Shown: piece after piece, positions 27,681 to 34,856 of the stretch
How the letters are laid out: each line of letters starts with the position of its first letter
How positions within the stretch are numbered: the stretch's first letter is position 1
From: Hymenobacter convexus
Lineage (GTDB): Bacteria > Bacteroidota > Bacteroidia > Cytophagales > Hymenobacteraceae
DNA length: 64,000 bases
Direction of reading: 5' to 3'
Assembly (NCBI RefSeq): GCF_030580955.1
Contig: NZ_JAUQON010000003.1
Location: 607,319 to 671,318 of the forward strand
The notes under the pieces: generated by a model
Told to the model about the DNA's origin: nothing
Database searches by the model: none
What the model saw: the letters and a program-made list of their open reading frames with translations, nothing else
Translations under genes and position numbers: made by a program

Positions 27681-28077
27681 CTAGCTGGCCCAGCACCCAG
27701 GCCATGGCGGCGCCTTCGTCGGTGAAGGTGCGCAGGTCGAAGGGGTGGCCGGGGGCGTAGGCGGCGTCCATCACGGCGCGCAATTCCGGGTCGGCGCGCA
27801 GGTTTTCGGCGCGCACGGGGGCCACCAGAAAAGCCAGCCGCAGGCGGGCGGGCCGCACCAGGGCGGCGGCGCGGGGCAGCCAGTTCTGCGTCACCCAGCG
27901 GGCCGAGTCGAGCGACATCACGGGGCGGCGGCGCACATCGAGCAGCCAGTGCGGGGTGCCCAGGGCTTCGGGGGCTTGCAGCAGGGAGTCGTATTCGGCC
28001 TGGGCCGTGCTGGCCACGTTGGTGTTCAACCAGCGGGCGGTGAAGAGGTCGAGGTCGGGGCGGTAGGCGAATTCCAA
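27676..28077 (-). CDS. STAS/SpoIIAA-like small protein of unknown function
   Basis: 133 residues, with no signal or membrane segment. The alternating pattern of strands and helices (HWLLDVRRRPVMSLDSARWV ... LRLAFLVAP ... FDLRTFTDEGAAMAWVLGQL) resembles STAS/SpoIIAA-like folds, which act as small regulatory switch or binding proteins; no phospho-acceptor Ser can be assigned with confidence. It stands upstream of a broken copy of itself and between the multi-PAS kinase and the CheB-CheR gene, so a signalling role is plausible. Family assignment is by pattern only. Confidence 0.6.
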   Translation of the reverse strand: MEFAYRPDLDLFTARWLNTNVASTAQAEYDSLLQAPEALGTPHWLLDVRRRPVMSLDSARWVTQNWLPRAAALVRPARLRLAFLVAPVRAENLRADPELRAVMDAAYAPGHPFDLRTFTDEGAAMAWVLGQLD

Positions 28078-28368
28078 GGGCAGCGGGGAATTATGGCAAC
28101 AAGAATGGCGATGGGACCAAAGCTACAACGGGGGGCTCACGTGGGCCGGCGCCGGCGGGGGTCATTGGGCCGGGCCTGCCACAGGGCACTGGGCGCGGGA
28201 TTCAGGCCGCGCTTGCCGTAGAAGCACCTGTTGGTGGTGTAAGCCCGAACGAAGCCTGCCTCTAAGTATTTTCTCGGCCGGAAAATCCGTATTCTCCCCC
28301 TTGACATCCCGCTAAGCTTCATTGGAAATTTGTAGAATATTCAGGTATCTTTTCACTGGCATTCTACC
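28078..28368. other. Intergenic region with possible promoter
   Basis: No gene seen. A TATCTTTT at 28346-28353 (seven of eight to TAnnTTTG) lies just before the small gene at 28369 and may be its -7 box. Confidence 0.35.
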
Positions 28369-28575
28369 ATGTCCTCCTACGACCCCCGCTTTGGCCCCAA
28401 CGCCCAAACGCCGCAGCAGCGCGCCAACGTGTTGCGGCAGCTCCAGCTCACCCATCCCCGCCTCAAAACCCACGCCTCGCTCCAGGCCCAGCAGCTCTAC
28501 GCCCGCTACGTGGCCGGCGAGCTGAGCTGGGGCGACGTGCGCCGCGCCCTCGACGAAGCCGCCCCGCAGGCCTAG
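28369..28575 (+). CDS. Small VbhA-like helical protein, copy A
   Basis: 68 residues, all helical by pattern. The C-terminal half (QLYARYVAGELSWGDVRRAL) has the helix pattern of VbhA-type antitoxins. The sequence is related to the protein at 33192-33458: PQQRANVLRQL aligns with PDQRAHWLRRQ, and YARYVAGE with FQRYVRGE. No Fic toxin is encoded nearby, and the [S/T]xxxE[G/N] motif that blocks Fic enzymes is not visible, so an antitoxin role is doubtful. It lies downstream of and facing the CheB-CheR-PAS gene. Confidence 0.6.
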   Translation: MSSYDPRFGPNAQTPQQRANVLRQLQLTHPRLKTHASLQAQQLYARYVAGELSWGDVRRALDEAAPQA

Positions 28576-28642
28576 CCTTTCTTTTTCTATCATACCCGCT
28601 TGCCCGTGCCGACGCTTTTGGCCGCTGGGCAAGGTTTAACGC

Positions 28643-28855
28643 ATGCGCATTTCCCCTTTCCACTCGCCCCTGCGCGGCATCGCCCTCGAAGAAGTTTGGC
28701 ACGACCACGACGACTGCCCCGTGGCCCGCAGCATAGCCCCGCCCGACCGGGTGCCCGGCATTGCCCCGTCGCGCAAGCGCTGCCCCTACTGCGCCCTGCT
28801 CGACCAGCCGCCGCCCCGGCCGCCGCAGCACTTGGTTTCTCTCCGCCGGCGCTGA
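28643..28855 (+). CDS. Small Cys-containing hypothetical protein
   Basis: 70 residues. HDHDDCPVARSI and RKRCPYCALLDQ place three Cys and several His in a pattern that could bind a metal, with a CxxC. It starts with a normal ATG 67 bases after the VbhA-like gene on the same strand. The last 20 residues are Pro- and Arg-rich. No family was recognised, and it could still be a chance frame. Confidence 0.4.
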   Translation: MRISPFHSPLRGIALEEVWHDHDDCPVARSIAPPDRVPGIAPSRKRCPYCALLDQPPPRPPQHLVSLRRR

Positions 28856-28867
28856 GCGCCCCTGCCC

Positions 28868-31800
28868 CTACTCCACCACTTCCACGCCCAGCAGCAGCGG
28901 CCCCATGGGGGTGCCGTGGCTGGTGAGGGCGCGCCCGTAAATCCGCAGCGTGCGCCGCCCCGCCCCGGGAAAATCGGCGGTAAATTCCACGTCGTCGAAG
29001 GCCTGGCCGGGCTCGGCAAGGGCCGCGTCGAGGCGCTGGCGTAGGCCGGCCTGCTGCCACGCGCCGCCGTCGAGCTCGCGCAGGGGCTGGCCCTTCACTT
29101 CAGCAGCATTCAGGCCGAAAAGGGTGGCGAAGGCCTGGCTCACGGCCAGCACGCGCTGCTGGCTGTCGAGCACCAGCAGGGGCTCGCGCATGGTTTCCAC
29201 AATGCTTTCGGCGAAGCGGGTGCTTTCCTGCAGCCGGGTTTCGAGGTTTTTAAGGCCCGTGATGTCGGTGAAGGTGATGACGGCCCCGCCGATGTAGTTG
29301 TCGAGGGTGCGGTAGGGCAGGATGCGCATGGCGTACCACTCGCCGCGGGTGGTCTGGATGTTGGCCTCCACCGTCACCAGCCGGTCGAGCACCAGCTGCA
29401 GGTCTTTTTCCAGGCTTTCGTGGCGCAGCGTGTGGGCGAAGTGCGTGATGGGGCGCCCCACGTCGGCCGGCAGCAGCGAAATGATGCGGTGCACCGGCGG
29501 CGTGAAGCGCTTTATCACCATGTCGTTGTCGAGGAAGATGGTGGCAATTTCCGTCGCGTCGAGCAAGTTCTTCATGTCGTTGGCGGCCTGGCTCAGCTCC
29601 TCGGTTTTGCTCAGGTACTGCATGTTGAGGGTCATGAGCTCCTCGTTGAGGCTCTGCATCTCCTCCTTGTTGGTCATGGCCTCCTCGTTGGTGCTTTGCA
29701 GCTCCTCGTTGGCGCTCTGCAGTTCCTCGTTGGTGCTCTTGAGCTCCTCCACGCTGCTTTCCATCTCCTCGATGGTGGTTTGGAGGCGGTGCTTGGTGTA
29801 CTGCAGCTCCTTTTCCAGGGCCTGAAACTGGGCGTCGGGGCCGGGGTCGGCGGCCAGGGCGGCCTTGCCCAGGCGCACCTTGCGGGGCGTGGGCTGCTCC
29901 TCAAACACCACCAGCAGCAGGCCCGCCAGCTGTTCGCTCTCTTCCAGGGGCTTCACCGTGAGGCGCACCAGCTGCACGCCGGTGTCGAGGCGCAGCTTCA
30001 CGTGGTCGGCCGTCACGGGCTCGCGGGTGGTGCTGGCCTTGTGCACGGCCGCGCTCAGTTCGTAGTTGAGCTCCTCGCGGGCCATGTCGAAGAGGTTCAT
30101 GCCGCCCAGGCCGGGGGCCGGCTCCAGGTAGCGGCCGGTGCGGCCGTTCACGTACATGATTTCGCCCTTGCCGTTGATGACCACCGCGGGCGGCGTGTAT
30201 TGGCGAAGCAGCACGCGCTGCACCAAGCTGGCAAACGGGCCTTCCTTGCGGACGGAATGGGGGTTCATGGGGCCAGAGGCAGATGTGGGCGCGGAGGGGG
30301 CTTGCTGCCGGGCCAGGGTAAAAGGAAACGCCGCGAGGCGCGAAACGGACGCCGGCGTGTCGGTGCGGCGCGAAATCTTCCACTTCACGTCCAGGGTCTG
30401 AAACAGGTCTTGGAACCCGGTCAGGTTTTCGCTCGGCCCCAGGAACAGCAGCCCGTTGGGGCTGAGGGCGTAGTGAAAGATGGGAATGAGGTTGCGCTGC
30501 AGCTCGGCGCTGAGGTAGATGAGCAGGTTGCGGCACACCAGCAGGTCGAGCTTGGTGAAGGGCGCGTCCTTGTTGAGGTCGTGCACGGCAAACACCACCA
30601 CGTCGCGCACTTCCTTCTTGATGCGGTAGCCTTCCTCGCTTTTGGTGAAGAAACGGCGCAGGCGCTCGGGGCTCACGTCGGCCACGATGTTCTCGGTGAA
30701 CAGGCCGCTGCGCGCAAAGTCGATGCCGTCGGGGTTGATGTCGGTGGCAAAAATCTGGATTTTCAGGTACTTGCTCCGGTCCACGCCGTCGAGGCATTCG
30801 AGCAGCGTCATGGCCAGGGAGTAGGCCTCCTCGCCGGTGGAGCAGCCCGGCGCCCACACCCGCACGGTGCTGTCGGCGGGCTTCTGGCGCAGCAGCGGCA
30901 GCAGGCGGCCCTTCAGGTTCTCGAAGGCCTCGCGGTCGCGGAAAAACTTGGTCACCCCAATCAGCAACTCCTTGAACAGGGCTTCCACCTCGTCGGGGGT
31001 TTCCTGCAGGTAGCGCACGTAGTGGGTGAACTCCCGAATCTGGTGCGAGTTCATGCGGCGCTCGATGCGCCGAAACACGGTGTTGCGCTTATAAAAGGAG
31101 AAGTCGTGCCCGGTCCGGGCCCGGATAAGCAGAAAAATTTTCTGGAGCGCATGGGCCGGCTTGCTGCTGCTCTCGGGCTCTTCGCGGCCGGGGCGGCTGG
31201 CGGGGTTGCGCACGTATTCGAGCAGCTTGGCCGGCAGTTGCTCGGCGGGCAGCACGTAGTCCACAAACTCGGTGGCCAGCGCCGAGCGCGGCATGGCGTC
31301 GAACTCGGCCGTGGCGGGGTCCTGCACCATCACCATCCCAAAGTTTTCCATCACCATTTTCAGCCCTAGCGTGCCGTCGGAGCCCAAGCCCGAGCACACC
31401 ACGCACACGGCGCGCTCGCGGGCATCTTTGGCCAGGCTCTGGAAAAAGAAGTCGATGGGCAGGCGGCGGCCCGGCGGCTGGGTGGGCGCAAACAGCAGCA
31501 GCGTGCCGTGCAGGATGCTCATGTCGCGGTTCGGCGGGATGACGTAGACGTGGTTGGGGCGCACGCGCAAGCCGTCTTCGGCCTCCAGCACGGGCATGCG
31601 GGTGAATTGCCCCAGCACGCTGGCCAGGGCCGATTCCTGGTTGGGCGAAAGGTGCGTCACCACCACGAAAGCCATGCCGCTATCGGGCGGCATGGCCATA
31701 AAAAACTGCTCAAACGCCGCCAGCGACCCCGCCGAGCCGCCCAGTCCCACCAGCCGGAACTTGTCGGCTCCACCGTCTTCGGGCCGGGCTGCTTCGCGCA

Positions 31801-31906
31801 GCATGGTGGGCGTGGCGGGCTCGTCGGCATCGCGGGGCATGTCTTCGCCCGGCGTGATGGTGATGCCGGCCTCGGCGGCGGGCTGAACTAGGTCTTTGGG
31901 AGTCAT
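28868..31906 (-). CDS. CheB-CheR-PAS fusion protein
   Basis: 1012 residues. A CheB methylesterase domain without receiver (about 45-235) has the Ser motif LVGLGGSAGSLAAF, the His in VVVTHLSPNQES and the Asp in SGLGSDGTLGLKM. A CheR methyltransferase follows (about 260-500), with the SAM-binding VWAPGCSTGEEAYSLAM and VVVFAVHDLNKDAPFTKLDL. Then come a PAS domain, a long coiled coil (about 680-775, EELKSTNEELQSANEELQST repeats) and two more PAS domains. It has no kinase core. Such proteins combine methylation and demethylation of Glu side chains; the target is unknown because no chemoreceptor, CheA or CheY is in the window. The ATG at 31906 is supported by the promoter box at 31997. Confidence 0.92.
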   Translation of the reverse strand: MTPKDLVQPAAEAGITITPGEDMPRDADEPATPTMLREAARPEDGGADKFRLVGLGGSAGSLAAFEQFFMAMPPDSGMAFVVVTHLSPNQESALASVLGQFTRMPVLEAEDGLRVRPNHVYVIPPNRDMSILHGTLLLFAPTQPPGRRLPIDFFFQSLAKDARERAVCVVCSGLGSDGTLGLKMVMENFGMVMVQDPATAEFDAMPRSALATEFVDYVLPAEQLPAKLLEYVRNPASRPGREEPESSSKPAHALQKIFLLIRARTGHDFSFYKRNTVFRRIERRMNSHQIREFTHYVRYLQETPDEVEALFKELLIGVTKFFRDREAFENLKGRLLPLLRQKPADSTVRVWAPGCSTGEEAYSLAMTLLECLDGVDRSKYLKIQIFATDINPDGIDFARSGLFTENIVADVSPERLRRFFTKSEEGYRIKKEVRDVVVFAVHDLNKDAPFTKLDLLVCRNLLIYLSAELQRNLIPIFHYALSPNGLLFLGPSENLTGFQDLFQTLDVKWKISRRTDTPASVSRLAAFPFTLARQQAPSAPTSASGPMNPHSVRKEGPFASLVQRVLLRQYTPPAVVINGKGEIMYVNGRTGRYLEPAPGLGGMNLFDMAREELNYELSAAVHKASTTREPVTADHVKLRLDTGVQLVRLTVKPLEESEQLAGLLLVVFEEQPTPRKVRLGKAALAADPGPDAQFQALEKELQYTKHRLQTTIEEMESSVEELKSTNEELQSANEELQSTNEEAMTNKEEMQSLNEELMTLNMQYLSKTEELSQAANDMKNLLDATEIATIFLDNDMVIKRFTPPVHRIISLLPADVGRPITHFAHTLRHESLEKDLQLVLDRLVTVEANIQTTRGEWYAMRILPYRTLDNYIGGAVITFTDITGLKNLETRLQESTRFAESIVETMREPLLVLDSQQRVLAVSQAFATLFGLNAAEVKGQPLRELDGGAWQQAGLRQRLDAALAEPGQAFDDVEFTADFPGAGRRTLRIYGRALTSHGTPMGPLLLGVEVVE

Positions 31907-31996
31907 TGGGGTGGTAAAACGGGCCTTCGGCCGGGCCAACCGGCCCGGCCGAAGGGCAGCCGGAACGCAAGCCCCCTGCCGCCAACTGGCCCGCCA

Positions 31997-32004
31997 CAAA
32001 TTTA
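31997..32004 (-). promoter_or_regulatory. Promoter -7 box of the CheB-CheR-PAS gene (TAAATTTG)
   Basis: Exact TAnnTTTG match 91 bases upstream of the ATG at 31906. It would exclude the longer start at 31999. The divergent cheB has TATTTTAG (seven of eight) at 32038-32045. Confidence 0.5.
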
Positions 32005-32079
32005 TCCGAAAAAGACGCGCCCGTTGCCCGCCGGCTTTATTTTAGCGTAAACAGCACCGATTTCTTTCTATTTTCATTC

Positions 32080-33102
32080 ATGTCTGCTCCTTCTCATCTT
32101 ATTGTGGTTGGCACCTCGGCGGGCGGCATGCCGGCGCTGGTGCAGCTGGTGGCACAGCTCTCGCCCGCACTGCCCGCCGCGGTGCTGGTGGTGCAGCACT
32201 TCGCTCCCGATTCCGACGGCCAGCACCTCATCGACCGGCTGGCCCGCCACACCCAAATGCCCTGCCGCCTGCCCGTCGATGGCGAGCCCATCGAGGCCGG
32301 CACCCTCTACCTGGCCCCGCCCGACCGCCACCTGCTGGCCAAGGACGGCGGCACCGCGCACCTGCTCGTGACCAAAGGCCCGCGCGAGAACCACTACCGC
32401 CCCGCCGCCGATGCCCTGTTTCGCTCGGCCGCGGTGGCCTTTGGGGCCAACGTGGTGGGCGTCATCCTCACCGGCATGCTGCACGACGGCACCGCCGGCC
32501 TAGAGTTCATCAAGCGCTGCGGGGGCGTCGCCATCGTGCAAGACCCCCACGAAGCCGAGTACCCCAGCATGCCCGAAACCGCCCTGCGCAACGTGGACGT
32601 CGACTACGTGGTGCCGCTGAACCTGATGGGCCCGCTCCTGGAAGAAATAACGGCCCGCCGCGTGCCCGAGCGCAAAGCCGAAGTACCCGAAGACCTAAAA
32701 CAGGAGGCCGCCATTGCGGAAAGAGTCGTGGGAACCACCGAAGAAGTACTCAAAATTGCGCACCTCGTGCCTCTCACCTGCCCCGACTGCGGCGGCAATC
32801 TCTTCGAGGTGAACCAGGGCAAGGTGCTGCGCTACCGCTGCCATACCGGCCACGCCTTCACCGCCGACAGCCTGCTTCACAGCGCCCAGCAAACCCTGGA
32901 AGAAACCCTCTGGGTGGCCCTGCGCATGATGGAGGAGCGCAAAAACCTACTCAGCAGCATGGCCGTGCGCGGCGAGGGCCCTTATTCGGTGCAACAGGAA
33001 GAGCGCATCGAAGAGATGAAAAAGCACATCAACCGCCTCAGAGAATTTCTGCTCAATGGCAGCAACGGCATTGGCTCTCCGGCAGGACCGCCGGAGAACT
33101 GA
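32080..33102 (+). CDS. CheB-type methylesterase with C-terminal zinc-ribbon-like domain
   Basis: 340 residues. The CheB catalytic domain starts at once (LIVVGTSAGGMPALVQLV), with the His in VVQHFAPDSDG and the Asp in TGMLHDGTAGLEFI; there is no receiver domain, so it is not under classical CheA control. The C-terminal third has CPDCGGNLFEV and RYRCHTGHAFTA, a CxxC...CxxxH set that probably binds zinc, and a final helical segment. It should hydrolyse glutamyl methyl esters or deamidate Gln. It is divergent from the CheB-CheR-PAS gene across 173 bases, so the two may share regulation. Confidence 0.9.
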   Translation: MSAPSHLIVVGTSAGGMPALVQLVAQLSPALPAAVLVVQHFAPDSDGQHLIDRLARHTQMPCRLPVDGEPIEAGTLYLAPPDRHLLAKDGGTAHLLVTKGPRENHYRPAADALFRSAAVAFGANVVGVILTGMLHDGTAGLEFIKRCGGVAIVQDPHEAEYPSMPETALRNVDVDYVVPLNLMGPLLEEITARRVPERKAEVPEDLKQEAAIAERVVGTTEEVLKIAHLVPLTCPDCGGNLFEVNQGKVLRYRCHTGHAFTADSLLHSAQQTLEETLWVALRMMEERKNLLSSMAVRGEGPYSVQQEERIEEMKKHINRLREFLLNGSNGIGSPAGPPEN

Positions 33103-33131
33103 GCGGAGAGATGGCCGGAAAAGAATAAAAA

Positions 33132-33166
33132 GACGGTCATGTCTCTGCAAGCTCGACATGACCGTC
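33132..33166 (+). terminator. Hairpin after cheB
   Basis: Arms GACGGTCATGTC and GACATGACCGTC are exact complements with an 11-base loop. It lies between the convergent ends of cheB and the VbhA-like gene. No strong T-run follows. Confidence 0.6.
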
Positions 33167-33191
33167 AGTAAATATCCTCGGCCGCAACCTT

Positions 33192-33458
33192 CTAAATAAT
33201 ATTCCGCCGGTTCAGAAACTGGCGGTAGCTCTGGTGCTCCTGGGCCATCTGCTCACGCACCTGCGCAATGGCCTGGGCCAGCGTCACTTCCCCGCGCACG
33301 TAGCGCTGAAACAGGGCCACCGTTTCGGCGTTAGCGGCCGTGCCGGTCAGGGCCTGAATCTCGAGGGTGTTGCGGGCCGTGGCCTGGCGGCGCAGCCAGT
33401 GGGCCCGCTGGTCGGGGGCCAGGTCGTCGGGCAAGGCGGGAGCAGTAAACGGAATCAT
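33192..33458 (-). CDS. Small VbhA-like helical protein, copy B
   Basis: 88 residues from the ATG at 33458 (MIPFTAPALPDDLAPDQRAH). The core (TVALFQRYVRGEVTLAQAIA) matches the pattern of VbhA-type antitoxin helices and is paralogous to the protein at 28369. The Fic-inhibiting motif [S/T]xxxE[G/N] is not intact (RNTLEI at the expected place), and no Fic toxin is present. An upstream start at 33548 reads into the STAS gene and is rejected. It probably shares a transcript with the STAS protein gene 28 bases upstream. Confidence 0.65.
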   Translation of the reverse strand: MIPFTAPALPDDLAPDQRAHWLRRQATARNTLEIQALTGTAANAETVALFQRYVRGEVTLAQAIAQVREQMAQEHQSYRQFLNRRNII

Positions 33459-33486
33459 TGGGGCTGCAGAAAATGAAGGGTCGGGG

Positions 33487-33864
33487 TCAGTGCGAGAGCG
33501 CGAAGTCGATGTAGTCTTTCGGGGTGCGGGCGGTTTGGCGGGCCGCATCCAGCAGCGTGGGCACCATGCAGGGCGCCGGGCCCAGCTCGCACTTCAGCAG
33601 GTCTTTGCGCACGCGGTCGGGCACGTGCACCAGCACCAGCTGGGCGTGCTGCTCCTCCAGCTGGTGGTGGGCGCCCCACAGCAGGCGGGCCGCTTCGTCG
33701 GAGAGCGAGTGCAGCATGCCGCAATCAACCCACACGGCGGCTTTGCCGCTGCGCTTGGCACAGTTCAGCGAGTCGGCCAGGTCGGCTTCGTGCTCGTTGG
33801 TGCGGCTCGGCGCGAGGATGAGGAGGTAGCTGTCGGCGAGTAATTCGTGATAAACAACGGTCAT
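33487..33864 (-). CDS. STAS-domain protein (anti-sigma antagonist-like)
   Basis: 125 residues. The pattern YLLILAPSRT ... GKAAVWVDCGMLHSLSDEAA ... HAQLVLVHVP ... DYIDFAL is that of STAS domains, which relay signals through Ser phosphorylation in partner-switching systems. The SLSD segment after the VDCG strand is where the phospho-Ser usually lies. No RsbW-like kinase is in the window. It is upstream of the VbhA-like gene on the same strand and at the right end of the signalling island. Confidence 0.7.
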   Translation of the reverse strand: MTVVYHELLADSYLLILAPSRTNEHEADLADSLNCAKRSGKAAVWVDCGMLHSLSDEAARLLWGAHHQLEEQHAQLVLVHVPDRVRKDLLKCELGPAPCMVPTLLDAARQTARTPKDYIDFALSH

Positions 33865-33961
33865 AATCGTAAGGATTAGCAGAGTTGATTAATTGCCGGT
33901 AAGTACACGCGCCTTGGGTCCTGATAATAAAGAATGGGTGATAAACGGAAGGAGCGGTTCA

Positions 33962-33969
33962 CAAATCTA
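33962..33969 (-). promoter_or_regulatory. Promoter -7 box of the STAS gene (TAGATTTG)
   Basis: Exact TAnnTTTG match about 100 bases upstream of the STAS start, in an AT-rich stretch. A TTG lies 14 bases further up. Confidence 0.5.
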
Positions 33970-34209
33970 CTTTACTATATATTCAAAAAACAGGGGAAAA
34001 GTACGGGTTTAATCGGAGGTTAATACTGATAATTAAACCGGGATAAATCTTATTCACACCGCAGGCCTTGCCCGCCGAAACGGGCCACATGGAGCCCTCA
34101 TATTTTCGCAATCGTGGCCAACGGCAACACAATGGCCGGGCGGAGCTTCCCACTCAACCCGGTCCTTCCGGTGGCGAAACCAGAGGCGGCCGTAGTCCAT
34201 CACCTACTT
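33970..34209. other. AT-rich intergenic region with no supported gene
   Basis: The left part (to about 34060) is strongly AT-rich and carries the STAS promoter. The right part ends in a plus-strand terminator-like hairpin although no coding gene lies just before it, so a short untranslated RNA is possible. Open frames here have no protein-like character. Confidence 0.35.
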
Positions 34210-34240
34210 CACCCCACCCAGCGGGGGAGGGTGTTTTTTT
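34210..34240 (+). terminator. Intrinsic terminator-like hairpin
   Basis: CACCC and GGGTG form the outer stem, CCC and GGG the inner one, followed by seven T. It is read on the plus strand, 94 bases before the DoxX gene, with no plus-strand gene upstream. Confidence 0.5.
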
Positions 34241-34333
34241 ATGCCGATAAAGTAATATTACACGCCAAGCGTCTGCCGACGCACCAACGGCGGCGGGCAT
34301 TCCGCCACCGTCAAACCCATTCCTTTTTCTTTT

Positions 34334-34705
34334 ATGAGCCCTTCCGTACGCAACATCATTGCCTGGATACTGCAAGCCCTGCTGGCGGCCATGTTTATCT
34401 TCTCCGGCGGCCACAAGCTGATGGACCTGGCCGGCACCGCCAAGATGTTTGAAAGCATGAGCCTGCCCGGCTGGCTGGCCACCCTCGTGGCCGTAGCCGA
34501 GCTGCTGGGCGGCATTGGGCTGCTGGTGCCGCGCACGGTACGCCCGGCCGCCCTGGGCCTCATCCTCATCATGATTGGGGCGGTGGTGATGCACGCCACC
34601 AAAATTCCCGGCGGCCTGGCCAAAGGGGTGCCGGCCATTGTGTGCCTGCTGCTACTGGTGGTGGTGCTGGTGCTGCGCAGCCGCACGGCCGTGCGCACGG
34701 TGTAG
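34334..34705 (+). CDS. DoxX-family membrane protein
   Basis: 123 residues with four transmembrane helices (IIAWILQALLAAMFIFSGG, WLATLVAVAELLGGIGLLVP, AALGLILIMIGAVVMHATK, IVCLLLLVVVLVL). FSGGHKLMDL and ELLGGIGLLVP are typical of the DoxX/DUF4870-like small membrane family. Functions assigned in the family range from quinol oxidase subunits to redox stress complexes, and none is shown here. It is a single gene. Confidence 0.8.
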   Translation: MSPSVRNIIAWILQALLAAMFIFSGGHKLMDLAGTAKMFESMSLPGWLATLVAVAELLGGIGLLVPRTVRPAALGLILIMIGAVVMHATKIPGGLAKGVPAIVCLLLLVVVLVLRSRTAVRTV

Positions 34706-34734
34706 GGCACGGCTGCGTCCCTTTTCTTACCAAG

Positions 34735-34762
34735 CCGTCATGCAGAGCGTAGCGAAGCACGA
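34735..34762. repeat. Half copy of the long dispersed palindrome
   Basis: GCCGTCATGCAGAGCGTAGC and the following GAAGCACG match the left arm of the repeat family. No matching right arm follows. Confidence 0.7.
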
Positions 34763-34856
34763 CGCTCTTTAAGATTTCTGGTTTCACCAAACCATTGCCG
34801 CCCGGCCGGGTTGCTTGCCTTCTGGCCGGCCCGGCCGGGCTACTTGTTTTGCTCTT

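Noticed and set aside
31907..31999. Longer start of the CheB-CheR-PAS protein
   Set aside because: Arg/Ala-rich residues with no conservation expected, and an exact promoter box at its beginning.
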